Positions 10,075 through 20,779 of a stretch of DNA of 64,000 bases are shown here, one piece after another. Source of the DNA: Acidiflorens sp963841945 (lineage in GTDB: Bacteria; Acidobacteriota; Terriglobia; Terriglobales; Acidobacteriaceae); contig CAWJFC010000029.1 of assembly GCA_963841945.1 (NCBI GenBank), forward strand, positions 1-64,000, written 5' to 3'. The position numbers were made by a program, and so were the translations under genes. Every line of letters starts with the position of its first letter. The stretch's first letter is position 1. The notes below the pieces were generated by a model. It saw only the letters and a list, made by a program, of their open reading frames with translations. It searched no databases and was not told the origin of the DNA.

Positions 10075-10491
10075 CTTCTCAGACCTATGGAACCATCGTC
10101 ATCGCCTTCCAAATTGTGGCAAATACCAGCCCCGTCCTTTTAAACCCTTTATCCCTAAAACCCGATCCCTAAAGCCCGTGCCCCACCGGAGCGGGGCTGG
10201 TATAAAATGTTGCCACCAATACAGCTTAAATCGATTCGCAACCACTCACGAATCGGCCGTCAAACTGTCACCGGACATCGCTGCATCACCGCACTACTCT
10301 GATTACGTCTGTAAGTTTAGGATCTTTCAAAAATTTTTCAGAATTGTGCATTTTCCCACGGGAGTGCGTATTTAACGCAAATTGAGCATGGCCGGCGGCG
10401 GATTTACTGTGCTGATTGGGGGATTTGGGTTAAGTACATACTCCCGGCGATTCGGCGCGCATCCAAAGAACATTTCCATGGCACAGACCCA
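10075..10491. other. Intergenic, no gene seen
   Basis: About 420 bp without a supportable gene. It holds short near-repeats of the phrase CCCTAAA (10150-10180) and a GC-rich imperfect hairpin (10180-10200) with no T-run. Longer open frames on both strands here have no protein character. Confidence 0.4.
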
Positions 10492-10540
10492 TTGACAGCG
10501 TGAATCGGTTTTGACCAAATGCGCGGAGGCCGTTTGAATA
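10492..10540 (+). promoter_or_regulatory. Putative promoter element of the 2-hydroxyacid dehydrogenase gene
   Basis: TTGACA at 10492 is followed 19 bases later by TTGACCAAATGC (10511 on). The same pair with identical spacing occurs upstream of the acetyl-CoA synthetase gene (11626 and 11645). TTGACC plus a 17-base spacer leads to TTGAAT (10534-10539), a tolerable sigma-70 -10. The similarity is visible directly; the promoter role is inference. Confidence 0.45.
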
Positions 10541-10579
10541 AACTCCATCGGAGAGCAACGAGATTGAACCATTGATGCC

Positions 10580-11554
10580 ATGAGCCCGCTTCGAATTTTT
10601 GTGGATTTTGCCATCCCCCCGGACGTTTTGGAAATGCTGCGGGCGGGAACCCGCGGTCATCAACTGGTCTTTCCCAAAACGGCGGCGGCCTCCGTTCTGG
10701 CCCGGGCCGAACGGGATCCGCAATTCGCCTCGGTCGATGTCGCGTTCGGTCAGCCGGATCTCGAGTCCATTGCCGGGGCCGGCCGGTTGAAATGGATTCA
10801 TGTCAGTTCGTCGGGCATTACCCGCTATGACACGCCGGAGTTTCGCGCAGCCATGGCCCGGCGCAACATTTTGCTGTCCAATAGCGCCGGCGTCTATAGT
10901 GAAGCATGTGCCACCCACGCGCTGAGTTTCATGCTGGCCCAGGCGAGAAACCTGCCCCGGTCACTTCGGACCCGGACCGCCAATGGCACCCAAGCCTGGC
11001 GTGCCCTGCGCGGTTCCTCGGTTCCGCTGTACGGGCAAACCGTTTTGATCCTTGGTTACGGGGCGATTGGCAAACGGCTGGTCGAAATGCTTCGCGCCTT
11101 TGACCTGAAGTTCATGGCGTTCCGCAGAAAAGCCCGGGGCGATGAAGGAGTGCCAGTCATCACTGGCGATCAACTGGCCCGGACGCTGGGGCAGGCCGAT
11201 CACGTCGTCAATATTCTCCCGGACAATCCCGAATCCCGCCATTTCTTCAATGCCCAACGCTTTGCCGACTTCAAACCCGGGGCCATTTTCTACAACATCG
11301 GACGGGGTTCGACGGTGGACCAGGACGCGCTGCTGGCGGAATTGCGGTCCGGGCGCCTCGGGGCGGCATGGCTGGATGTGACCGATCCGGAGCCCCTGCC
11401 GGACGAGCATCCGCTCTGGGCGGAGCCAAATTGTTTCATCACCCCGCACGTCGCCGGTGGACACTTTGAAGAGGCCCAAACCCTGGTCCGCCATTTTCTC
11501 GAAAATTTTGAGCGCTTCATTCGTGGCAAGCCGTTGCTGGACCGGGTCATGTGA
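10580..11554 (+). CDS. D-isomer-specific 2-hydroxyacid dehydrogenase, NAD-binding
   Basis: Intact 324-residue protein of normal family length. The NAD-binding Rossmann motif is LILGYGAIGKRL (about residues 154-165). The catalytic set of the family is present: Arg in YNIGRGSTVDQ, the acid in DVTDPEPLPDEHPL, and His in CFITPHVAGG. It would interconvert a 2-keto acid and a D-2-hydroxy acid using NAD(P)H; the substrate cannot be read from the sequence (phosphoglycerate, glyoxylate and lactate dehydrogenases all belong here). It lacks the extra ACT domain of long SerA. It shares an upstream element with the following acetyl-CoA synthetase gene. Confidence 0.85.
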   Translation: MSPLRIFVDFAIPPDVLEMLRAGTRGHQLVFPKTAAASVLARAERDPQFASVDVAFGQPDLESIAGAGRLKWIHVSSSGITRYDTPEFRAAMARRNILLSNSAGVYSEACATHALSFMLAQARNLPRSLRTRTANGTQAWRALRGSSVPLYGQTVLILGYGAIGKRLVEMLRAFDLKFMAFRRKARGDEGVPVITGDQLARTLGQADHVVNILPDNPESRHFFNAQRFADFKPGAIFYNIGRGSTVDQDALLAELRSGRLGAAWLDVTDPEPLPDEHPLWAEPNCFITPHVAGGHFEEAQTLVRHFLENFERFIRGKPLLDRVM

Positions 11555-11625
11555 AAAGCAGGATCGAATTCCGAATCCCGGCCCCCGCGCCCGGGGCCTG
11601 AATTCTTTCTGCGGCATCAGCGGAA

Positions 11626-11672
11626 TTGACAGATGTCATCAATTTTGACCAAATGCACAAAAGCCATTTCAT
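11626..11672 (+). promoter_or_regulatory. Putative promoter element of acs
   Basis: TTGACA at 11626 and TTGACCAAATGC at 11645 repeat the element at 10492-10522 with the same 19-base offset. The following AAAAGCCATTTCATATG provides a possible -10 (TTCATA) about 17 bases after TTGACC. It ends directly before the proposed ATG at 11673. Confidence 0.45.
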
Positions 11673-13659
11673 ATGACGACGCCAAACAACGCCATTTCGA
11701 CGGATTCGCTGCTTGCAAGAAAACCGGACCTTCCCGCCTTCGCCCGAAATCCTCAAACGCGCGCACCTCAACGCCGCCCAGTTCACCGCGCTTTACCAGC
11801 GGTCCCTCCGCGAGCCGGACAAGTTCTGGCTGGAACAGGCCGCGACGCTCGACTGGTTCAGGCCACCAACCGTCGCCGGCAAACATATCTGGGACACCGA
11901 CGCCCGTAAAATCCAGCACACCTGGTTCGAGGACGGCCAGCTTAACGTCACCGTCAACTGCCTCGACCGCCATCTCAAAACCAAAACCCGCGACAAGGTC
12001 GCCATCATCTGGCAGGGCGAACCGGAGGAGGAGGTCAAAACGCCTTACTTATGCGGAATTGCATGCGGAGGTCTGCAGATTCGCCAACGGTTTGAAATCA
12101 CTCGGCGTGAAAAAGGGCGACCGGGTGGCGATTTACATGCCGATGATTCCCGAGGCCGCCGTCGCCTTGCTCGCCTGCGCGCGCATCGGCGCGATCCATT
12201 CCGTCGTTTTCGGCGGGTTCAGCGCCGATTCGCTCAGCGGACCGCATCAACGATTCCACCTGCAAACTGCTCATCACCGCGAATGTCTCGTTGCGCGGCG
12301 GCAAAAGCATTCCGCTCAAAAGCATCGCCGATGAGGCGTTGAAGAAAACTCCGAGCATCGAAAAGGTCGTCGTCGTCAAACGCAACAGCGAAGCCGTGCA
12401 ACATCGTTGCCGGCCGCGATGTCTGGTATCACGACCTGATGGCGAAGGCGTCGCCGGAATGTCCGCCCGAACCGATGAATGCCGAGGATTTCCTGTTCAT
12501 CCTGTACACGTCCGGTTCCACCGGCAAACCCAAGGGCGTGGTCCACAGCACCGCCGGTTATCTGTTGTGGACGGCGCTCACGCATAAATACGTCTTCGAC
12601 ATCCACGACGACGACATTTATTTCTGCACCGCCGACATCGGCTGGGTGACCGGGCACAGCTACGTGGTTTACGGCCCGCTTTGCAACGGCGGGACGACGC
12701 TGATGTTCGAAGGCATACCGACGTTTCCCGACGCCGGGCGGTTCTGGAAAATTGTCGAGAAGTTCAAGGTCACGGCGTTTTACACCGCGCCGACGGCCAT
12801 CCGCGCGCTCATCCGGCTGGGCGATGAATGGCCGGCCAAATACGACCTCAGCTCGTTGCGCGTGCTCGGCACGGTGGGCGAACCCATCAATCCCGAGGCG
12901 TGGATGTGGTATCACCGGAACATTGGCCGTGGCCGCTGTCCGATCTGCGACACGTGGTGGCAGACGGAGACCGGCGGGCATCTGATCACGCCGTTGCCGG
13001 GCGTCAACACTTTAAAACCGGGCAGCGCGAGCCGTCCGTTTTTTGGCGTGGAACCGGTGGTGCTGCGTGACGACGGCACGCGAATGCGCGCCGAACGAAG
13101 GCGGCAAGCTGTGCATCAAGAAACCCTGGCCGGGCATCATGCGCACCACCTGGGGCGACCATGACCGGTTCATCAACACCTATTTCCCACGTTCAAAAAC
13201 ATGTATTTCACCGGCGACGGTTGCCGCGTGGATGCCGACGGCGATTACTGGCTGCTCGGGCGCGTGGACGACGTGGTGAACGTATCCGGCCATCGCATCG
13301 GCACGGCCGAAGTCGAAAGCGCGCTGGTGAGCCATCCCAAAGTGGCCGAAGCCGCCGTGGCACCCATGCCGCACGACATCAAAGGCCAGGCGCTATACGC
13401 CTTCGTCACCCTCAAGGACGGCATTAACGAGAGCGAGGAATTGAAGAAGGAACTCGCGGCGCATGTCCGCAAGGAAATCGGGGCGATTGCGGTGCCGGAC
13501 AAAATACAATTCGCGCCCGGCCTGCCGAAGACGCGCTCGGGCAAAATCATGCGCCGCATTTTGCGCAAGATTGCCGAGAACCAGACCGACCAGATTGGCG
13601 ACATCTCCACGCTGGCCGATTCGCAGGTGGTGGAAGCGCTGGTGAAAGGGAAGCAGTGA
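11673..13659 (+). CDS. acs: Acetyl-CoA synthetase, at least six frameshifts
   Basis: Frames join into a protein of about 660 residues, the usual AcsA length. It converts acetate, ATP and CoA to acetyl-CoA. Seen in order: the N-terminal segment FWLEQAATLDWF; RVAIYMPMIPEAAVALLACARIGA; the adenylate motif LYTSGSTGKPKGVVH (near 12,500); WWQTETGGH; YWLLGRVDDVVNVSGHRIGTAEVE; and the C-terminal catalytic lysine in RSGKIMRRILRK. Start ATG 11673. The frame changes near 11715, 12040, 12233, 12395, 13087 and 13190, each repaired by one base. It is followed after 87 bp by an OFA-type transporter, which fits uptake and activation of a small organic acid. Since everything else matches the family, the breaks are probably sequence errors. 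Confidence 0.88.
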
Positions 13660-13679
13660 AGAAGACTAAAGGCTGAGGG

Positions 13680-13738
13680 TTGGAGGGCTCGGAACATCGA
13701 ACACTCAACGTCAAACGTTGAACTTTGAACCAAAAAGG
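13680..13738. repeat. Short AACATCGAAC/CGTTGAAC palindromic repeat
   Basis: Between acs and the transporter lies a string of related words, including the perfect palindrome CAACGTCAAACGTTG. Strings of this kind are common dispersed extragenic repeats. It separates two genes that may otherwise be cotranscribed. The downstream AAAAAGGAACC gives the transporter a ribosome-binding site. Confidence 0.35.
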
Positions 13739-13746
13739 AACCGTAC

Positions 13747-14995
13747 ATGAGTGACACCGTAATGCTTTCCAAGTCTTCCCCGGCGAGTCGGGGCTGGGTC
13801 GTCACCTTTTCCGGCACCGGCATCAACCTGGCCCTCGGCATCCTCTACACGTGGAGCATGTTCAAGGGCGCCATCGAGAAGGAATTCGGCTGGCAAGGCT
13901 CACAGCTCAACGATCCCTACGCCCTATGCTGCCTGGTGTTTGCGTTTGCGATGATTCTCGCCGGGCGTTGCCAGGACCGGTTCGGTCCGCGTCTCACGCG
14001 TCCATCGGCGGCCTGCTGGTCGGCGCCGGATTTGTGCTCTGCTCCACCACGAACAGTTACGGCACATGGTTGCTTGGATTTGGCGTACTGACCGGTATCG
14101 GCATCGGGTTCGGCTATTCCTCGGCCACACCGCCGGCGCTGAAATCGGTTTCCTCCAGCAAAAACGGGGTTGATCGCCGGTCTGGTGGTGGCGGGATTGG
14201 ACTTGCGCCGGTGTATCTCTCGCCGGCCTCACAATATTTATTGGGCCATTACCAGGTTAAGACCACAATGCTCATTCTTGGATCGCTTTCACGGTGATCG
14301 TTTGTGGCCTGGCGCAATTGTTGCGCAATCCGCCGGCGGGTTACGTTGCGGGCCTTCCGTCTTCTTTTGATGCTGTGCCGAAACCTGCTGCTGTCGGCAG
14401 CACCCCGGGTGAAATCCTGAGGATCCCGGGCTTTTACCTGCTGTGGGCCATTTACTTCATCGGTGCCGGCGCCGGCCTGATGGTCATCGGCAGCGTCAGC
14501 GGCATGGCAAAGAAAAGCATGGGCGAAGCGGCTTACATCGCCGTGGCGGTGATGGCCGTCGGCAACGCCTGCGGCCGCATCGGCGCCGGCTTGTTGTCCG
14601 ACAAGATCGGCCGGCGCTGGACGCTGATGCTGGTGCTGTTGTTCCAGGCCGTGTTGATGCTGGTGGCCATCCCGGCTACGGCTGCTGCCGGCGGGGCGCC
14701 GGCGGTGATTGTCGTGGTGGCGTCGCTGATTGGATTCAACTATGGCGCGAACCTGTCATTGTTCCCGTCGTTCACCAAGGATCTGTGGGGATTGAAGACG
14801 TTCGGGATGAATTATGGCGTGCTGTTCACCGCGTGGGGCATGGGCGGACTCGTTCTGCCCCGCCTGCAACAGATGCTCACGGCCAAAAGCGGCAGTTATC
14901 AATCTTCGTTTATCACGGCTGCGGTGCTGCTCATTGTCGGCGCGGCGCTCACCTTGTTGATCCGGCCGCAATCGAACAGCAGCGCCCGAAACTAA
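13747..14995 (+). CDS. MFS transporter, oxalate/formate antiporter (OFA) family, frameshifted
   Basis: About 415 residues once the frame breaks near 14,000, 14,170 and 14,285 are bridged. The start is typical of the OFA subfamily: GWVVTFSGTGINLALGILYTW, then LNDPYALCCLVFAFAMILAG and QDRFGPR. Twelve hydrophobic segments are visible, including LLVGAGFVLCS, GIGFGYSSATP and GRIGAGLLSDKIGRRW (the second-half MFS signature), plus a late helix LFTAWGMGGLVLP. It would exchange or import small carboxylates across the inner membrane. The specificity is not readable; the neighbouring acetyl-CoA synthetase suggests a monocarboxylate. Confidence 0.8.
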
Positions 14996-15024
14996 CCGCC
15001 AATCCAGGCGGGTTCCGACGGAAA

Positions 15025-15309
15025 TCAGGACGCCGGTGCCCGCAAGTCGGCATATTCCGGGTGTTGGTCCATGAAGGCCGCGGCGTAGCTGCATTGTGGA
15101 TCAACTTTTTTTCCTTCGCTTCGGGCAAAATCCAGCGCGGCCCGGGTCAATCTTCCGGCCAGGCCACGGCCCCGGAGCGGCGGCGGAACGAACGTGTGCG
15201 TCAAAACCAGGGTCCGGCCCGCATCCAGATATTCCAGGTACGCCATGTCGTCATCAATCTGGATTTCAAACCGGTTTGAAATCGAATGATGTTGGATGGG
15301 AAAGTCCAC
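15025..15309 (-). CDS. GNAT-fold N-acetyltransferase, short YjdJ/Gtn-like type
   Basis: About 94 residues from a GTG at 15307-15309 (no ATG fits; the frame is open further upstream but overlaps another small gene). The acetyl-CoA binding core is clear: LVLTHTFVPPPLRGRGLAGRL, with the (R/Q)xxGxG/A loop as RGRGLAG. It is followed by ALDFARSEGKKVDPQCSYAAAFMDQHPEY, the signature end of this short acetyltransferase family. Members are single-domain proteins of about 90-100 residues with unknown acceptors. It is convergent with the OFA transporter and lies just after a small membrane protein gene on the same strand. Confidence 0.72.
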   Translation of the reverse strand: MDFPIQHHSISNRFEIQIDDDMAYLEYLDAGRTLVLTHTFVPPPLRGRGLAGRLTRAALDFARSEGKKVDPQCSYAAAFMDQHPEYADLRAPAS

Positions 15310-15352
15310 GACGTTGACTTGCGAGGCGCGTTTCTTAGTTTCGTTCTGGCGG

Positions 15353-15517
15353 TCAACCGGTCCGTCGCTGGTAAAGTCCGTACAAACCTTTGCCAATCCA
15401 AAATATGCCCAACCCGTCGAAGATCCAACTGCTGATGCTGAAATCACCCAGAAAAATCGAACCGCCGAACACGAAGCCAACGCCGATGAGAACGGCTCCG
15501 GCGATGATGTCTTTCAT
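15353..15517 (-). CDS. Small two-helix membrane protein
   Basis: 54 residues from ATG 15515-15517 to TGA 15353-15355. It begins MKDIIAGAVLIGVGFVFGG and continues SISSWIFDGLGIFWIGKGLY, giving two hydrophobic segments separated by a short turn and ending QRRTG. A neighbouring frame obscures it. It lies immediately upstream of the GNAT gene on the same strand, likely cotranscribed. No family recognised. Confidence 0.55.
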   Translation of the reverse strand: MKDIIAGAVLIGVGFVFGGSIFLGDFSISSWIFDGLGIFWIGKGLYGLYQRRTG

Positions 15518-15829
15518 TTTTAGCCTTTCACGGCTGATTTGCCTCAGCCTTGGGCGCGAAAACCAGCCGGGTTTCTCGCGTGGCTTTTTAGGATGATGAG
15601 ACGCTGAACAAAGATTGGTGCCGGTCTGGCCGTGGCAGCAAGGGAAAAATCTGTCCGACCAGCGCTTAACAACGAATGTTGCTTCTTTGGCAAAAAAAGT
15701 GAGGGTTTCCGCGCCGCTGGTAACTTAAGGTGATTTCAGGGTCGTCGAACGCCGAAAAGTCCTAATGAATCCGACCGGCGCCACCACCGTTTTTAATGAC
15801 CCGGACGTTGAATTTATAAATCGCCAAAT
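15518..15829. other. Intergenic, no gene seen
   Basis: About 310 bp between the small membrane protein gene and nifJ, which are divergent. No protein-like frame is visible. The AT-richer stretch 15,780-15,829 directly before the nifJ ATG probably carries its promoter. Confidence 0.4.
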
Positions 15830-18800
15830 ATGAGTACCAGACCCAAACTGACTGTTGATGCCAACGAGGGCGTTGCCCACGTGGCGTACCGCCTCAATGA
15901 AGTGATGGCCATTTATCCCATCACGCCGTCCTCGCCCATGGCCGAATTTTGCGACCAATGGGCGTCGGAAAACAGAAAGAACCTCTGGGGCACCATCCCG
16001 TCGATCGTGGAGTTGCAGAGCGAAGGCGGCGCGGTGGGCAGCGTGCATGGCGCGTTGCAGACCGGCTCGCTGGCCACCACGTTCACCGCGTCGCAAGGCC
16101 TGTTGCTGATGGTTCCCAACATGTTCAAGATTGCCGGTGAATTGCTGCCGGCGGTCTTCCACGTCACCGCCCGCGCGGTGGCCACCCATGCGCTTTCCAT
16201 CTTCGGCGATCACAGCGACATCATGGCCTGCCGCACCACCGGCTGGGGCATGCTCGGCTCGGCCAGCGTGCAGGAAGCACGGACTTTGCCCTAATTTCAC
16301 AGGCGGCGACGTTGCGGTCGCGGATTCCTTTCGTGCATTTCTTCGACGGCTTCCGGACATCGCACGAGGTGCAGAAAATCGAGACGCTCACCGACGACGA
16401 TTTGCGCGCCTTGATCGACGACAAGCTGGTTGCCGAGCATCGCGCGCCGGGCGATGTCGCCCGACCGTCCGGTGCTGCGCGGCACGGCGCAAAATCCCGA
16501 CGCCTTCTTCCAGAACCGCGAAGCGTGCAACCCATTCTACGCCGCCTGCCCGCAAATCGTGCAGGAAGTCGATGGACCAGTTCGCCAAGGTCGTGGGCCG
16601 CGCCTACAATCTGTTCGATTACGTCGGTGCACCCGATGCCGACCGTGTCATCGTGCTGATGGGTTCCGGCTGCGAAGCGGCGCACGAAACCGTGGATTAC
16701 CTGCTCAAAAAGGGCGAAAAGGTCGGTGTGTTGAAGGTGCGGTTGTACCGGCCTTTTGACATCAGCGGTTCGTCGAGGCCTTGCCGGCGAGTGTGAAATC
16801 CATCGCTGTGCTTGACCGCACCAAGGAACCGGGCGCCACGGGCGAGCCGTTGTACCAGGACGTCATCACGGCGTTGATGGAAGGATTGGCAGCCGGCATC
16901 GGCAAATTGAAAACGATGCCGAAGGTCATTTGCGGTCGCTATGGTTTGTCCTCAAAGGAATTCACCCCGGCCATGGTCAAGGCGGTGTTTGACAACCTCA
17001 AGTCGAACCAGCCCAAGAACCATTTCACCGTCGGCATCAACGACGATGTTTCCCACACCAGCCTGACGGTGGACAACGAGTTTTCGACCGAGCCCGACAA
17101 CGTGATCCGGGCCCTGTTTTACGGCCTGGGCGCCGACGGCACGGTGGGCGCGAACAAGAATTCCATCAAGATCATCGGCGAAGGCACGGACAATTACGCG
17201 CAGGGCTATTTCGTCTATGATTCCAAAAAGTCCGGCAGCATGACCGTGTCGCACCTGCGGTTTGGGCCGGAGCCGATCCGTTCCACCTACCTCATCAGCC
17301 GCGCCAATTTCATCGCCTGCCATCTGCCGACGTTCCTCGAACGGTACGACATGGTCAAACCGCTGGTGTCCGGCGGCACATTCCTGCTCAACACGCCGCA
17401 TGCGAAGGACGAAGCCTGGTCCAAACTGCCGACGCCGGTGCAGGAGACGTTCATCGCCCGGAAGGCGAAATTTTACGTGATTGATGCGACGAAGGTCGCG
17501 CGCGACAGCGGCATGGGCGGGCGCATCAACACCATCATGCAGGTTTGTTTCTTTGCGTTGTCCGGGGTGCTGCCGAGCGACAAGGCCATCGAATCCATCA
17601 AGAAATCCATCAAGAAAACCTACGGCAAAAAGGGCGAGGAAGTTGTGGCCATGAATCTCAAGGCCGTGGACAACACGCTGGCCCACCTGCACGAGGTGCC
17701 GGTGCCCAACCGGGCGAACGGCTCCGGCCCGTTGTTGCCGCCGCTGGTGGCCGGCGCGCCGAAATTTGTCGAATGACGTGCTGGGCAAAATCACTGCCGG
17801 CGAAGGCGATGACCTGCCCGTGAGCGCGTTCCCGATGGACGGCACTTTCCCGACCGCGACGGCGCAATACGAGAAGCGCAACCTGGCGTTGGACATTCCG
17901 GTGTGGGACGAAAAAATTTGCATCCAATGCCTGAAATGCGTGGCGGTGTGCCCGCACGCCACCATTCGCGCAAAAGTTTATGAGTCCGCGGCGCTCAAAG
18001 GCGTGCCGGCCACCTTCAAGAGCGTGGACTCCCGGATTCCGGATTTCAAGGGGATGAAATTCATATTGCAGGTGGCGGCCGAGGATTGCACCGGCTGCGC
18101 GCTTTGCGTGGACGTTTGCCCGGCCAAGAACAAGACCGAAGCGAAGCTCAAGGCCATCAACATGCGTCCGCAGGCGCCGTTGCGCGATGCGGAACGGGCC
18201 AACTGGAATTTCTTCCTCGAACTGCCCGAACTGGACCGGCGCAAGGTCAAGACCACGCAACTCCGCCAGCAACAGCTCCTGCGCCCGCTGTTCGAATTCA
18301 GCGGCGCCTGCGCCGGTTGCGGTGAAACGCCTTACATCAAGATGGTGTCGCAGCTTTTCGGCGACCGCGCCGTCATCGCCAATGCCACCGGCTGTTCCTC
18401 CATTTACGGCGGCAACCTGCCGACCACACCTTATTGCGTGGACAAGGCCGGCCGCGGGCCAACCTGGTGCAATTCGTTGTTCGAGGACAATGCCGAGTTC
18501 GGCCTTGGCTTCCGGGTTTCCATCGACAAGCAAAAGGAATTTGCGACCGAACTGGTGAAGAAACTCGCGCCGCAACTGGGTGACGACCTCGTGACCGGCA
18601 TTGTCAATGCCGTGCAAACCGACGAAGCCGGGATTTATGAACAACGCGAACGCGTGGTGGCCCTGAAGCAGAAGCTGGCGAAGGTGGATTCCATCGAGGC
18701 GAAGACTTGCTGCCCATCGCCGACTCGCTGGTCAAACGCAGCGTCTGGATTTTCGGCGGGGATGGCTGGGCCTACGACATCGGCTACGGCGGCCTGGACC

Positions 18801-19450
18801 ACGTGCTGGCCAGCGGCCGCGATGTCAACGTGCTCGTCATGGACACGGAAGTTTATTCCAACACCGGCGGGCAAATGTCCAAATCCACTCCGCGGGGCGC
18901 GGTGGCGAAATTCGCCGCCGGCGGCAAACCAGCCGGCAAGAAAGACCTCGGCCTGATCGCGATGAGCTACGGCAACATTTACGTGGCCAGCGTGGCGATG
19001 GGCGCCAAGGACGAACAGACGTTGCGTGCGTTTGTGGAGGCCGAAGCCTATCCCGGTCCGTCGCTGATCATCGCCTACAGCCATTGCATTGCGCACGGCA
19101 TCGCGCTCGACCAGGGTGTGGGCGCGCGCCAGCAGAAGCTGGCGGTGGATTCCGGCCAATGGTTGCTCTATCGCTACGACCCGCGCCGGGCCGAAGCCGG
19201 CGAAAACCCGTTGCAACTGGATTCCGGGGCGGCCAAGGCCAAAGTGCAGGATTATCTGCTCTCGGAGAACCGGTTCAAGATGCTCACCAAGAGCAAACCT
19301 GAGGACGCGAAGAAATTCTTCGCCCAGGCCCAGGGGGATGCCGAACGGCGCTGGAAATTTTATCAATATATGTCCGGGCGCAATTTAAAAACTGAAACGG
19401 CATCAACTCCGGCATCGAAGCCTGCCGCCACGGTGGACCAACAGCCTTAA
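15830..19450 (+). CDS. nifJ: Pyruvate:ferredoxin (flavodoxin) oxidoreductase, six frameshifts
   Basis: Frames join into about 1200 residues, the length of single-chain PFOR. It oxidises pyruvate with CoA to acetyl-CoA and CO2, passing electrons to ferredoxin. Seen in order: domain I ANEGVAHVAYRLNEVMAIYPITPSS; the CoA-binding and gamma-like parts (GLGADGTVGANKNSIKIIG, near 17,130); two 4Fe-4S motifs, CIQCLKCVAVCPHATI and CTGCALCVDVCPAKNK (17,920-18,130); and TPP parts GACAGCGETPYIK and GDGWAYDIGYGGLDHVLASG with TEVYSNTGGQ. Frame breaks lie near 16,283, 16,450, 16,572, 16,760, 17,772 and 18,705, four of them inside 500 bp. All motifs are intact. A dihydroorotate-dehydrogenase-like gene follows 94 bp downstream. 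Confidence 0.9.
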
Positions 19451-19464
19451 CGAACAAATGAAAA

Positions 19465-19534
19465 CGTGATGCGTGAAACGTGAAATGCCTTCGGCTGTCG
19501 CCGGGCGGTCACGTTTTACGTTTCACGCATCACG
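19465..19534. repeat. REP-like palindrome between nifJ and the DHOD-like gene
   Basis: A perfect 17-bp inverted repeat, CGTGATGCGTGAAACGT at 19465-19481 and its complement at 19518-19534, encloses 36 bases. The arms continue with the same word GTGAAA/TTTTAC. It has no T-run, so an extragenic repeat or mRNA-stabilising stem is more likely than a terminator. Confidence 0.6.
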
Positions 19535-19543
19535 ATAATATTT

Positions 19544-20539
19544 ATGGACCTGACCACGACCTATCTCGGTTTGAAACTGCGCACGCCGTTGGTGCCGGCG
19601 GCCTCGCCGCTTTCGGAGGACATTGACAACATCAAGCGCATGGAGGACGCCGGAGCACCGGCGGTGGTGCTTTATTCGCTGTTTGAGGAACAATTGCGCC
19701 AGGACCGCCTGGAGCTGAACCGCAATCTGGAGCAGGGGACTTTCAGCTCCCCGGAAGCGCTGACCTATTTTCCCGAGCCGGATGAATATCATCTCGGCCC
19801 CGAGGAATATCTCACGCATATTGCGAACGCGAAAAAGTCGGTGAAAATTCCCATCGTCGCGAGCCTGAACGCCTCGTCACCCGGTGGCTGGACGCAATAT
19901 GCCAAGCAGGTCCAGCAGGCGGGCGCCGACGCGCTGGAATTGAACATCTATTACATCCCCACCAAAATGAACCTGTCCGGTACGGAGATTGAACAGACCT
20001 ATCTGGACATCCTCAAGGCGGTGAAGGCCGAGGTCACGATTCCGGTGGCGGTGAAGCTCAGTCCGTTTTTCACCAACTTCGCCAACGTGGCCAAGCAGAT
20101 GAACGAGGCCGGCGCGAATGGGCTGGTGCTGTTCAATCGGTTTTACCAGCCGGACATTGATCTGGAAACGCTGGAGGTGAAGCCCAACATCCTGTTGAGC
20201 ACGCCCATGGCCATGCGTGTGCCCTTGCGCTGGATTGCCATTCTTTACGGCCGGCTCTCGGCCAGCCTGGCGGCCACCAGCGGCATCCATCGCGCTGCCG
20301 ATGTCTTGAAGATGCTGATGGCGGGCGCCGATGTGACCATGCTCTGTTCCACACTCATCCGGCATGGCATCGGCCAGATCAACGTCATGGAACACGAACT
20401 GGCTTCCTGGATGGAGGAGCACGAATATGAATCCGTCAGCCAGCTCAAGGGCAGCCTGAGCCAGAAAAACTGTCCGGCCCCCAGCGCCTTTGAACGGGCC
20501 CAATACATGCGGGCTATTTCCGGCTATTCCCTGTCCTGA
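19544..20539 (+). CDS. Dihydroorotate dehydrogenase-like FMN enzyme
   Basis: Intact 331-residue TIM-barrel protein. The start MDLTTTYLGLKLRTPLVPAASPL is typical of the DHOD-like proteins that often accompany pyruvate:ferredoxin oxidoreductases. Flavin and substrate features include the lysine in VAVKLSPFFTN, NGLVLFNRFYQPD, AATSGIHRAADVLKMLMAGAD and the late VTMLCSTLIRHG. The set differs from classical PyrD and is not proof of a role in pyrimidine synthesis. Its position after nifJ suggests a ferredoxin-linked reductase or accessory function, which is inference. Confidence 0.78.
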   Translation: MDLTTTYLGLKLRTPLVPAASPLSEDIDNIKRMEDAGAPAVVLYSLFEEQLRQDRLELNRNLEQGTFSSPEALTYFPEPDEYHLGPEEYLTHIANAKKSVKIPIVASLNASSPGGWTQYAKQVQQAGADALELNIYYIPTKMNLSGTEIEQTYLDILKAVKAEVTIPVAVKLSPFFTNFANVAKQMNEAGANGLVLFNRFYQPDIDLETLEVKPNILLSTPMAMRVPLRWIAILYGRLSASLAATSGIHRAADVLKMLMAGADVTMLCSTLIRHGIGQINVMEHELASWMEEHEYESVSQLKGSLSQKNCPAPSAFERAQYMRAISGYSLS

Positions 20540-20779
20540 AAGATTTTCCAGCCTTAACACAGTCATACCCATCACATTGTCGGCGTCGAAAACCCCGCTG
20601 GACTTGAGGACTGCGCCATGGAAGACTTGGATTGTCTCGTGCAACTGTATGACACGATGGCGATCATGGATTATCTGGCTGCCCGAAACAACCTGCCCCG
20701 CCTTGGGTGACAAGGCGGCTTTAAATTTTTTCGGGTCGAAATCCTTGGAGCCGGTGTCGATCCGGTCCGTGATATAACC
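20540..20779. other. Intergenic, no gene seen
   Basis: 240 bp. A 30-codon plus-strand frame from 20619 (MEDLDCLVQLYD) stops at a TGA near 20710 and resembles no family. A minus-strand frame continues from the antisense of the upstream gene. Neither is supportable. Confidence 0.35.

Noticed and set aside
11578..11600. Terminator after the 2-hydroxyacid dehydrogenase gene
   Set aside because: The GGCCCC/GGGGCC stem is present but no T-run follows.
16952..18644. Long minus-strand frames opposite nifJ
   Set aside because: Antisense shadows of a GC-rich gene whose sense strand shows all PFOR motifs.
11673..19450. Programmed frameshifting in acs and nifJ
   Set aside because: Break sites share no slippery motif, include both insertions and deletions, and occur many times per gene.
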